A stretch of 16,567 bases of DNA. Source: Bacteroidales bacterium UBA3623. GTDB taxonomy: Bacteria > Bacteroidota > Bacteroidia > Bacteroidales > UBA932. A model generated the notes under the pieces. The model did not search any database and was not told the DNA's origin. It saw only the letters and a list, made by a program, of their open reading frames with translations. The DNA lies in assembly GCA_002373715.1 (NCBI GenBank), contig DFLI01000014.1, positions 1 through 16,567 of the forward strand, written 5' to 3'. This document shows positions 5,730 through 11,393 of the stretch, piece by piece (position 1 is the first letter of the stretch; each line of letters begins with the position of its first letter). The translations under genes were made by a program, and so were the position numbers.

Positions 5730-7787
5730 CTATATTTCTTCTATCCCTAATTGCTTAAAGTATTCGAAAGTAGGGTCATAATAATCGGGTAATCGGGTGG
5801 CATCGTCTGCATTTCCTTCTGGAATGCAAATCACCATACCCTGTCGTGCTCTGGTGAGAAGAACACGATATGCATTTAACTGATATGCACGGCCTTCTGG
5901 CTGGTTGATATTCTGCCAACGGTCGCTTCGGAAGTTAAAATGCTGCCAGCAGTTTTGCTTGGGGTCATATCGGAAATCGCCATCCCAGACCAAACACGTC
6001 CAGTCTAGCTCCAATCCCTGAATATCAAATTCTGTGGCTACATCCTCCAAGAACAGAGATGAACGGATATCGGTAATAGGATTCAAAAACCAGGGCACTA
6101 TATCAGCCTGAGTACGAATATCAATTGCAAGTGGCTTCAAACGGAATGCTTTAGATGAAACAAGCATTCCATAACGTTCTGAACCTCTTGCATGTTCTCT
6201 AAGCCACTGTTTTGCTTTGCTCAAATCTCGTGTAAGAACAATTGGATAACGATCCTTTATGTCCGCATATGTGTTCCTTGCAGCCTGGATATCCAAATCC
6301 AACAATTGGTGCACCCAGAGAGATAGTGTCTCTGCACGATAAGACCTCTGAGATACCGCCAAATGGAGATTGCGTTCCATATGAACATTGGGATTTCCTT
6401 TCAGCAGTTCTTCCACGCTTCCCTCTGCATACTCCTTATCTGTGAGTTTATCAGAAATATAAACCTGCCAATCCGGGAATGTCTCATTCAGTGCTTGTAT
6501 CCAAAGACCGATTCCACCCTCGCCAGAATTAATCTCCTGTCCTCCGCCAACAAGACATACTATTGTCGCCCAATCCTTGTGTTGATCTAGTGACCAGATA
6601 AGGAATTCTCCTTCTGACATAGGGAAGTTGGCCAGTCCCTTTTTTCGAGATAGCCAGGCACTCAAGTGCCGCATATCCCACATTCGCTGGGCCTCGTCAA
6701 AGATGGCCACGTTTTCTACTTCTGCCGCATTTGAATGAGCTGCTTTTGACACTTTTTGAGGGTCAATCTCTATGGTAGAGTCTACGATAGGGACCTTCAA
6801 CTTGGCCAGCATGTTATCACGGTAGCGGTGGATAATCTGAATAAAGCGGCTCACTTGACGTTCAGCTTCGGTCTTTGTGCAGCGACGACCGGCTGCTTTT
6901 TCTTTCTTTACCTTGTCACGAGCAAGCGCCTCTGTAAGTACCTTTACGAGCGGACCGTTACCTGACAGGTAAACTGCAAGGTCACCCTGCTCCTGTTGGA
7001 TGGCGACATTGAGTCCTACCAACGTTTTCCCGGCGCCAGGTACACCTGTCACGAAACAGATGCTTTTCTGATGCAGCTCCTTGGACTGTCGGATAATGTT
7101 CAAGATGAGTTGAGTACAGGTGTCAATACCCGCTTTATCGGCCTCATGCTTGGTGATATCCTCCACGCTGTGGTTCATGTACAGCGCCGATGCCGCCTGG
7201 ATAATCGTTGGTGTGGGGTTGTACCGACTGAAAATCCATTCGTGTGTTTCAATAGGTGTGTGACCTGGCTCTGAAAGCAAAACATTCTTTATGAGGGGCA
7301 AGAGCGTTTCGGAGTTGGAGAAAAGGGGGTAGTATACCTGGTCGTCGTAATAACTGAAAAAGCCTGGTTCTGTCTGACATTCCGTCTCTGGTGCCTCAGT
7401 CGCTACGAGTATGGGGACAATGACCCTATCTCGGCTCTCTTCATGGAAGTTCTTCAGATCCAACGCATAATCCCATACTTGTTCCTTGTCGTTAACCAGG
7501 AAATCCTTTGCGCCAACCTTGAACTCAATTGTGAAAACAATCCCTTCAAGGAGTAGAATCACGTCAACACGCTTTCCTAGACGGGGTATTGTGTACTCAA
7601 AGATGATGCTCCCATCAGTTCCTAGTGACCCCACTACCTTTTTCATGATAGTGATTTCCTGGTTCCATGCATCGCGTTGTTCTAATGTAAGATCGAATTC
7701 GTTCTGCCCACTGAGACTCCCCAAAATGCTTTCGGCATCCTGGTTAAGGAAACAGGAAAACGATTCAGAATAATAGAACTTTTGCAT
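5730..7787 (-). CDS. PD-(D/E)XK-like nuclease fused to DUF2075 superfamily 1 helicase-like ATPase
   Basis: This 685-residue protein is the first gene of the operon. The N-terminal ~200 residues contain a restriction-endonuclease-like strand pattern, RVDVILL at 73-79 followed by FTIEFK at 85-90. This supplies the D...ExK residues (Asp75, Glu88, Lys90) of a PD-(D/E)XK nuclease. The ATPase follows: Walker A GVPGAGKT at 248-255, Walker B FDEAQ with Asp364-Glu365, motif III-like LVGGGQE at 412-418, motif V-like DIQGLELD at 588-595, and motif VI YRVLLTRARQG at 640-650. The helicase part matches DUF2075, as in the third gene, but sequence similarity outside the motifs is low. A heteromeric helicase-nuclease with the third gene product is therefore possible, though inferred. 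The nuclease call is weaker than the ATPase call. The gene is AT-richer than the flanking chromosome. Confidence 0.85.
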   Translation of the reverse strand: MQKFYYSESFSCFLNQDAESILGSLSGQNEFDLTLEQRDAWNQEITIMKKVVGSLGTDGSIIFEYTIPRLGKRVDVILLLEGIVFTIEFKVGAKDFLVNDKEQVWDYALDLKNFHEESRDRVIVPILVATEAPETECQTEPGFFSYYDDQVYYPLFSNSETLLPLIKNVLLSEPGHTPIETHEWIFSRYNPTPTIIQAASALYMNHSVEDITKHEADKAGIDTCTQLILNIIRQSKELHQKSICFVTGVPGAGKTLVGLNVAIQQEQGDLAVYLSGNGPLVKVLTEALARDKVKKEKAAGRRCTKTEAERQVSRFIQIIHRYRDNMLAKLKVPIVDSTIEIDPQKVSKAAHSNAAEVENVAIFDEAQRMWDMRHLSAWLSRKKGLANFPMSEGEFLIWSLDQHKDWATIVCLVGGGQEINSGEGGIGLWIQALNETFPDWQVYISDKLTDKEYAEGSVEELLKGNPNVHMERNLHLAVSQRSYRAETLSLWVHQLLDLDIQAARNTYADIKDRYPIVLTRDLSKAKQWLREHARGSERYGMLVSSKAFRLKPLAIDIRTQADIVPWFLNPITDIRSSLFLEDVATEFDIQGLELDWTCLVWDGDFRYDPKQNCWQHFNFRSDRWQNINQPEGRAYQLNAYRVLLTRARQGMVICIPEGNADDATRLPDYYDPTFEYFKQLGIEEI

Positions 7788-7806
7788 GGGTGAGGGTGAG
7801 TCTCTA

Positions 7807-7814
7807 CAAAGATA
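7807..7814 (-). promoter_or_regulatory. Possible -7 box for the three-gene operon
   Basis: The minus strand reads TATCTTTG, matching TAnnTTTG, with its last base 19 bases before the ATG at 7787. The leader would be only about 12-15 nt. The -33 position lacks TTTG, so activity may be weak or need an activator. Confidence 0.5.
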
Positions 7815-7863
7815 TGAAAAAATAATGAATAGGTTATGCCTGCTTCCCTCCTAGATTATTCCC

Positions 7864-7989
7864 GGCATACCCTGTGCCCTTCGGGCGGCGTAGACGCCCG
7901 TGTCTTCGTGAACGGGAGGGGCCCGCCGCGAAGCGGTGGGAGGGATAGGGCCGAAGGCCCGTACCGGCCCGAAGGGCACAGGGTATGCC
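7864..7989 (-). repeat. 127-bp structured palindromic element, copy 2 (126 bp, inverted)
   Basis: This element has perfect 23-bp terminal inverted repeats (7864-7886 and 7967-7989), extendable by one C-G pair. Its interior matches copy 1 (2887-3013) in reverse complement. Differences by hand alignment are seven substitutions and one indel. Two paired changes lie in the outer stem and one in the CCCGT...ACGGG hairpin; the remaining substitution and the indel are in loops. It lies upstream of the operon promoter and outside the coding region. No target-site duplication is seen. Confidence 0.9.
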
Positions 7990-8067
7990 GTGATGTCGGC
8001 TCTGAGACAATAATCAACCTCAAATCCCCTATTATTTCTATCTTTGTTTCGTGCGGACTTGTTTTTC

Positions 8068-8104
8068 AAAAAAAAAAGCGGTAGGGAGTAAAAACTCCCC
8101 CCGC
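8068..8104 (-). terminator. Intrinsic terminator of candidate small RNA 1
   Basis: The minus-strand stem is GCGG-GG-GAGT-like: GGGAGT (8084-8089) pairs with ACTCCC (8094-8099) around AAAA, extended by GCGG/CCGC across a small internal loop. Ten T residues follow on the minus strand (8077-8068). Confidence 0.85.
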
Positions 8105-8232
8105 AGCACGAATCCGTAGAATCGCTTAAATTCTTAAATAAAAGCCGCTTAGGCAGCGACTTTTGGGGGCTCGCATCAAATTGCTTTGAGAGCGTTGTCA
8201 TCCCTTCTACCCGAATTCCCCATGACGAATCC
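8068..8232 (-). ncRNA. Candidate small RNA 1, about 165 nt
   Basis: A near-consensus promoter (8238-8268) and a strong terminator (8068-8104) bracket about 165 nt of minus-strand sequence with no plausible reading frame. Between them the RNA can form GTCAT/ATGAC (8222-8226 with 8197-8201), a TCAAA-GCAA-TTTGA tetraloop hairpin, and a 10-bp stem with one G-U pair and a five-base loop (8140-8164). An AGAAT...ATTCT stem is also possible. I looked for SRP, RNase P and tmRNA signatures and do not see them. 6S RNA cannot be excluded by eye. The 5' end is estimated from the promoter. It could act as a trans-acting regulator; no target is visible. Confidence 0.65.
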
Positions 8233-8237
8233 TATTG

Positions 8238-8268
8238 CAAAGGTAATGTGTTTTTCTAAATCGGCAAT
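8238..8268 (-). promoter_or_regulatory. Promoter of candidate small RNA 1
   Basis: On the minus strand ATTG (8268-8265), a 19-bp spacer and TACCTTTG (8245-8238) match the Bacteroidota housekeeping promoter. The spacing is identical to the tRNA-Phe promoter in this window. Confidence 0.8.
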
Positions 8269-8282
8269 GCTTTTTTGAGATA

Positions 8283-8337
8283 CTCCCGCAAATTATCGTC
8301 TAGGAGCAGGGCCGTTCCTTTCTGGAAGGCGCGGGAG
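8283..8337. repeat. Nested inverted repeat between the two small RNA units
   Basis: The outer arms CTCCCGC (8283-8289) and GCGGGAG (8331-8337) are perfect. Inside, GCC-g-TTCC-TTTCT-GGAA-GGC (8311-8330) forms a second stem directly abutting the right arm. No T-tract follows on either strand, so it is not an obvious terminator. The remaining sequence from 8338 to 8443, apart from the 15-bp repeat fragment, shows nothing else recognisable. Confidence 0.55.
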
Positions 8338-8376
8338 TGGGATGCCTGGTGTCCGAAACACAAGCTTATTAGCATC

Positions 8377-8391
8377 GGCATAGGGTGTGCC
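8377..8391. repeat. 15-bp fragment of the 127-bp element arm
   Basis: GGCATAGGGTGTGCC is identical to the last 15 bases of copy 1 (2999-3013), without the rest of the element. It may be a remnant of a third insertion or a solo end. Confidence 0.6.
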
Positions 8392-8443
8392 GTGCGCGGC
8401 GAAAATTGCACACGTTCAACGGAATAGAGGTGATACGTATATA

Positions 8444-8474
8444 TAAAAATACAGGGGCACCCAAAGGTCCCCTG
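8444..8474 (-). terminator. Intrinsic terminator of candidate small RNA 2
   Basis: On the minus strand CAGGGG (8474-8469) pairs with CCCCTG (8457-8452), with ACC/GGT inside and a TTTG loop. TATTTTTATATATA follows. Confidence 0.75.
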
Positions 8475-8514
8475 CAAGGAGGCGCACCGTAATGCCCTCT
8501 AACTTACTCGAAGC
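8446..8514 (-). ncRNA. Candidate small RNA 2, about 68 nt
   Basis: This unit runs from a consensus promoter (8520-8550) to a hairpin plus T-rich terminator (8444-8474). It has a second hairpin, GAGG-GCA / TGC-(G bulge)-CCTC, at 8479-8499. The region between the hairpins reads CCTCCTTGCA on the minus strand, which resembles the anti-Shine-Dalgarno end of 16S rRNA; this may be chance. It begins just downstream of the nitroreductase stop but has its own promoter. The start region (CAATAGxTTCG) resembles that of small RNA 1, suggesting the two promoters are related. No Rfam family is recognised. Confidence 0.6.
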
Positions 8515-8519
8515 TATTG

Positions 8520-8550
8520 CAAAGGTAATGCTTTTTTCTGATTCTGCAAA
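8520..8550 (-). promoter_or_regulatory. Promoter of candidate small RNA 2
   Basis: On the minus strand TTTG (8550-8547), a 19-bp spacer and TACCTTTG (8527-8520) form a full Bacteroidota consensus. The spacer ends in AAAAAAGCAT, close to the spacer of the small RNA 1 promoter. Confidence 0.8.
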
Positions 8551-8557
8551 TCCTCCC

Positions 8558-9067
8558 CTACACCCTTGTAACCAGCTCGTCCAGCGCTTTGCGCTCGCTG
8601 TGACGGGGGGAAGGCTGGCCGTTGATGTGGCCCACAGGGAACATGGCAACGGGCACCCACTCCCCTAGCTCGGGCAGCACTTCTTTGAGTACCTTCGGGT
8701 CAAAAGAGCCCACCCAGGTACATCCCAGGCCTAAATCGGCCGCCTCCATCATGATGTGCGTGCCCACAATGGACGCATCCACCTCGGCCCCGTTCTTTCC
8801 GTCGTACTTTCTTACCCACGCATCCTCCGGGCAACAGCCAACGATGAAAATCACCGGCGCATCATACGTATACGGCGTGGCCTGTTTTAATTGATTGCGG
8901 CGCTCCTGGTTCTGAACCACCCAGATGTGTACAGGCTGACGGTTCACGGCCGTAGGAGCAAGCTGCGCGGCCTCAAGGATGGTTTTTATGTCTTCTTCGG
9001 ATACGGGCTCCTGCGTGAAGGAGCGGCAGGAATAGCGATTGGCAGCAAGGGTGAGGAATGAATTCAT
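8558..9067 (-). CDS. Nitroreductase family protein (FMN-dependent NAD(P)H oxidoreductase)
   Basis: This is a 169-residue protein of usual family length with ATG at 9067. Near the N-terminus, RYSCRSF at 11-17 and LAPTAVNRQPVH at 36-47 are the FMN-phosphate and flavin-contacting segments of the nitroreductase fold. GLGCTWVGSFD near the C-terminal third is the second flavin-contacting loop. Members form homodimers that use NAD(P)H to reduce nitroaromatics, quinones, or flavins; the physiological substrate is not visible. The N-terminus has no signal peptide, so it is cytosolic. It is divergently transcribed from the DUF1846 gene and appears monocistronic, with a small RNA promoter immediately after its stop codon. 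Family assignment is secure. Confidence 0.9.
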   Translation of the reverse strand: MNSFLTLAANRYSCRSFTQEPVSEEDIKTILEAAQLAPTAVNRQPVHIWVVQNQERRNQLKQATPYTYDAPVIFIVGCCPEDAWVRKYDGKNGAEVDASIVGTHIMMEAADLGLGCTWVGSFDPKVLKEVLPELGEWVPVAMFPVGHINGQPSPRHSERKALDELVTRV

Positions 9068-9084
9068 AACAACTGTCTTTTGAG

Positions 9085-9092
9085 CAAATGTA
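9085..9092 (-). promoter_or_regulatory. -7 box for the nitroreductase gene
   Basis: The minus strand reads TACATTTG, matching TAnnTTTG, with its last base 18 bases before the ATG. The -33 position reads TTTT rather than TTTG. Confidence 0.55.
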
Positions 9093-9093
9093 G

Positions 9094-9110
9094 CAGTTTT
9101 CGGGAAACTG
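9094..9110. promoter_or_regulatory. Inverted repeat inside the nitroreductase promoter spacer
   Basis: CAGTTT-TCGGG-AAACTG is a perfect 6-bp inverted repeat filling the spacer between the -7 box and the -33 position. This is where a repressor or redox-responsive regulator could bind. It is short enough to be chance. Confidence 0.3.
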
Positions 9111-9155
9111 TAAAAGAATAAGCTGGAAAAGTTCTACAGAAGTAAGTAAACTGGT

Positions 9156-9187
9156 CTTGCAGGTTTAGAGAAATTAGCTTAATTTTG
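9156..9187 (+). promoter_or_regulatory. Promoter of the DUF1846 gene
   Basis: CTTG (9156-9159), a 20-bp spacer and TAATTTTG (9180-9187) fit the Bacteroidota consensus. The last base lies 28 bases before the ATG at 9216. Confidence 0.6.
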
Positions 9188-9215
9188 TGTCCCGTATTTA
9201 GCAAAACACTTCTAT

Positions 9216-10700
9216 ATGAAATACGGGTTCGATAACGGGAAATACCTCAAGATTCAGTCTGAGCACATTAAGGAACGCATCGCCAAATTTGGCGATAAAC
9301 TGTACATGGAGTTTGGCGGCAAACTCTTTGACGACTACCATGCCAGCCGCGTTCTTCCGGGCTTCCACCCCGACAGTAAGATGCAGATGCTGCTCCAGAT
9401 CAAGGAGGATGTGGAGATAATCATCGTTATCAGCGCCGTAGACATTGAGAAGAATAAGATTAGGGCAGATTTAGGCATCACCTACGACATGGACGTTCTC
9501 CGTCTGAGAGATGAGTTCCTGTACCACGGCCTCAGCGTGAACAGCGTGGTTATCACCCACTTTAACGGCCAGGCCAGTGCAGAAGCCTACCGCAAGCGCT
9601 TGGAGAATATGGGCATCAAGGTGTATTACCACCACACCATTGAAGGATATCCCCACAATGTGGCCCTCATCGATTCCGACGAAGGATTCGGTAAGAACGA
9701 CTATGTGGAAACCACCAAACCCCTGGTGGTGGTTACGGCCCCCGGCCCCGGCAGCGGCAAGATGGCCGTTTGCTTGAGCCAGTTGTATCAGGAGAACAAG
9801 CGCGGCATCAAGGCCGGTTATGCCAAGTTCGAAACCTTCCCGGTTTGGAACATGCCCCTCACCCACCCCGTAAACATGGCTTACGAGGCCGCTACGGCCG
9901 ATTTGGAAGACGTGAATATGATTGACCCCTTCCACCTGGAAGCCTACGGAGAAACGGCTGTAAACTACAACAGAGATATTGAAATTTTCCCGGTGATGAA
10001 CGCCCTGTTTGAAGATATTTACGGAGAGGCTCCCTACAAGTCTCCCACCGATATGGGCGTGAACATGATTGGCTACTGCATCAGCGACGACGAAGTGTGC
10101 TGCGAGGCCTCCCGGCAGGAAATCATCCGCCGTTATTACACGGCCCTGTGCAATTTTGCCGATGGTAAGGCCACGGAGAGCGAGGTGAACAAGATTGCCC
10201 TGGTGATGAAGCGCGCCAAGATTACCACCGACGACCGCAAAACCACCGTGGCCGTGCGGGAGCGCCTGGAAAAGAACGGTGGCGCCAGTGCTACGGCTGC
10301 CATCGAACTGGAAGACGGCACCATCCTTACCGCCGAGAGTTCTCCCCTGCTGGGACCCAGCTCGGCCCTTCTCCTGAATGCCCTCAAGCACCTGGCCGGC
10401 ATTGCCCATAACATCAAGCTCATCCCCCAGACCATGATTGGCCCCATCCAGAAAACCAAGGTGGAGTACCTGCACGGCCACAATCCGCGCCTGCACACGG
10501 ACGAAGTGCTGGTGGCCATTTCCATGATGAGCCTCATTGATGAGAACTGCAAACTGGCGCTGGACCAGCTGCCCAATCTGGTGGGCGCACAGGTCCACTC
10601 TGCCGTTATGCTAAGCGAAGTAGACCGCAAAACCTTCAACAAGCTGGGAATAGGGCTCACCTGTGATCCTATCCGCAAGTTCAAGCAGAAGCGGGACTAA
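9216..10700 (+). CDS. DUF1846 (UPF0371) family protein
   Basis: This is a 494-residue protein, matching the usual ~500 residues of this conserved bacterial family. Recognisable segments are the N-terminal KYGFDNGKYLKIQSEHIKER, the central VVTAPGPGSGKMAVCLSQLY with glycine-rich loop APGPGSGK at 175-182, and KFETFPVWNMPLTHPVN. The C-terminal segments SSPLLGPSSALLLNALK and YLHGHNPRLHTDEVL are also typical. The glycine-rich loop resembles a phosphate-binding loop, but the family has no biochemical function that I can state with confidence. There is no signal peptide or membrane segment, so it is cytosolic. Codon use is typical of the GC-richer host genes. Its stop codon lies one base from the stop of the convergent lipoprotein gene. 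Family identity is secure and function unknown. Confidence 0.9.
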   Translation: MKYGFDNGKYLKIQSEHIKERIAKFGDKLYMEFGGKLFDDYHASRVLPGFHPDSKMQMLLQIKEDVEIIIVISAVDIEKNKIRADLGITYDMDVLRLRDEFLYHGLSVNSVVITHFNGQASAEAYRKRLENMGIKVYYHHTIEGYPHNVALIDSDEGFGKNDYVETTKPLVVVTAPGPGSGKMAVCLSQLYQENKRGIKAGYAKFETFPVWNMPLTHPVNMAYEAATADLEDVNMIDPFHLEAYGETAVNYNRDIEIFPVMNALFEDIYGEAPYKSPTDMGVNMIGYCISDDEVCCEASRQEIIRRYYTALCNFADGKATESEVNKIALVMKRAKITTDDRKTTVAVRERLEKNGGASATAAIELEDGTILTAESSPLLGPSSALLLNALKHLAGIAHNIKLIPQTMIGPIQKTKVEYLHGHNPRLHTDEVLVAISMMSLIDENCKLALDQLPNLVGAQVHSAVMLSEVDRKTFNKLGIGLTCDPIRKFKQKRD

Positions 10701-10701
10701 G

Positions 10702-11328
10702 TTATTTTACCAAAGAATTGTTAACGGGACGCAGTTCCTCGGATTCCAGCAGGGATTCGGGGGTAGTTCCCATTTTGCCCTGCGGAACGGGATAATGAAT
10801 GCGCTCGAACAGCCGTACCCAATAAGGACCTATCTCCCCGCTCCCATCGGTTAAATCTATGGGAACTTCCTGGAAAATGTGGGTACCGTCCGGCTTTACA
10901 TAGCTGTCGTAAACCAGCTCTGAGCAGTACAGGGCGCCGTTATCCGGCAGAAAATCAAAATCGTAAGGCTGGCCGATGTAAGACTTGGCGTTTTGGACAT
11001 ACTCCTTAACGTGAGAGGTGTCTTTGAGGCGCATCACTATCATTTCCGGCAGTTTGCCGTTAGAGCGGGTGAAGTCCCGGAAGAAGGTGTCCAGAGGGTC
11101 CCTCATGACACCGTGCTTGAGGGTAACGTCCACTATCCAGAGGGAATCCAGCTGGTCTACATCCAGAATGCCCACATGGATGAGCGTGGTTTTGGTACTG
11201 TCTTCTCCGCTGACCGTTCTCATGGGCAGGGCCACAAAAACCAAGTCCCCGGTGCAGAAGGGCTCCGGGCGCTCGCGGCAGGAAAACGCCGCCAGGACAG
11301 CGAGAATAGCCAATATCAGTTTCCTCAT
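10702..11328 (-). CDS. YiiX-like permuted NlpC/P60 (papain-like) lipoprotein
   Basis: This is a 208-residue protein with a lipoprotein signal, MRKLILAILAVLAAFSC, and lipidated Cys17. The mature part has the circularly permuted NlpC/P60 layout of the YiiX/YaeF (DUF830) group: GDLVFVALP at 27-35, the histidine motif LIHVGI with His51, and the nucleophile motif YCSELVYDSY with Cys135 and Glu137. The FDF...GALYCSEL block just before the cysteine is characteristic. Such proteins are predicted amidases, peptidases or acyltransferases acting on cell-wall or lipid amides at the envelope; the substrate is unknown here. It is convergent with the DUF1846 gene and divergent from mntP, with a good promoter in the 65-bp gap. 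Both catalytic residues are present. Confidence 0.85.
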   Translation of the reverse strand: MRKLILAILAVLAAFSCRERPEPFCTGDLVFVALPMRTVSGEDSTKTTLIHVGILDVDQLDSLWIVDVTLKHGVMRDPLDTFFRDFTRSNGKLPEMIVMRLKDTSHVKEYVQNAKSYIGQPYDFDFLPDNGALYCSELVYDSYVKPDGTHIFQEVPIDLTDGSGEIGPYWVRLFERIHYPVPQGKMGTTPESLLESEELRPVNNSLVK

Positions 11329-11355
11329 GGGGAGATATTGTTGAATTTTTCAGAA

Positions 11356-11387
11356 CAAAACTACAATAAATTCAGTAACTTTGCAAA
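11356..11387 (-). promoter_or_regulatory. Promoter of the YiiX-like lipoprotein gene
   Basis: On the minus strand TTTG (11387-11384), a 20-bp spacer and TAGTTTTG (11363-11356) match the consensus. The -33 box abuts the -7 box of the opposing mntP promoter, so the two polymerases would compete for the same DNA. Confidence 0.65.
11376..11383 (+). promoter_or_regulatory. -7 box for mntP
   Basis: TAACTTTG followed by CAAAC matches the -7 consensus and ends 10 bases before the ATG at 11394. The mRNA would have a leader of only a few nucleotides. The -33 position lacks TTTG. Such a short leader leaves no room for a yybP-ykoY manganese riboswitch. Confidence 0.55.
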
Positions 11388-11393
11388 CCTTTT

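Noticed and set aside
8256..8477. 73-codon minus-strand frame with a plausible-looking C-terminus (LDDNLREYLKKALPI)
   Set aside because: It would start at a TTG inside the small RNA 2 terminator region and crosses the repeat fragment and the nested hairpin. No family resemblance is seen. A decayed gene remnant cannot be excluded.
8476..8668. AAGGAGG followed nine bases later by ATG (8492) on the plus strand, opening a short frame of about 59 codons
   Set aside because: The frame runs antisense through the small RNA 2 promoter and the nitroreductase gene, no plus-strand promoter is seen, and Bacteroidota rarely use Shine-Dalgarno sites. The AAGGAGG is explained by the small RNA hairpin.
9471..10598. 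Long 375-codon minus-strand frame
   Set aside because: It is the antisense shadow of the well-supported DUF1846 gene, with low-complexity composition and no domain resemblance.
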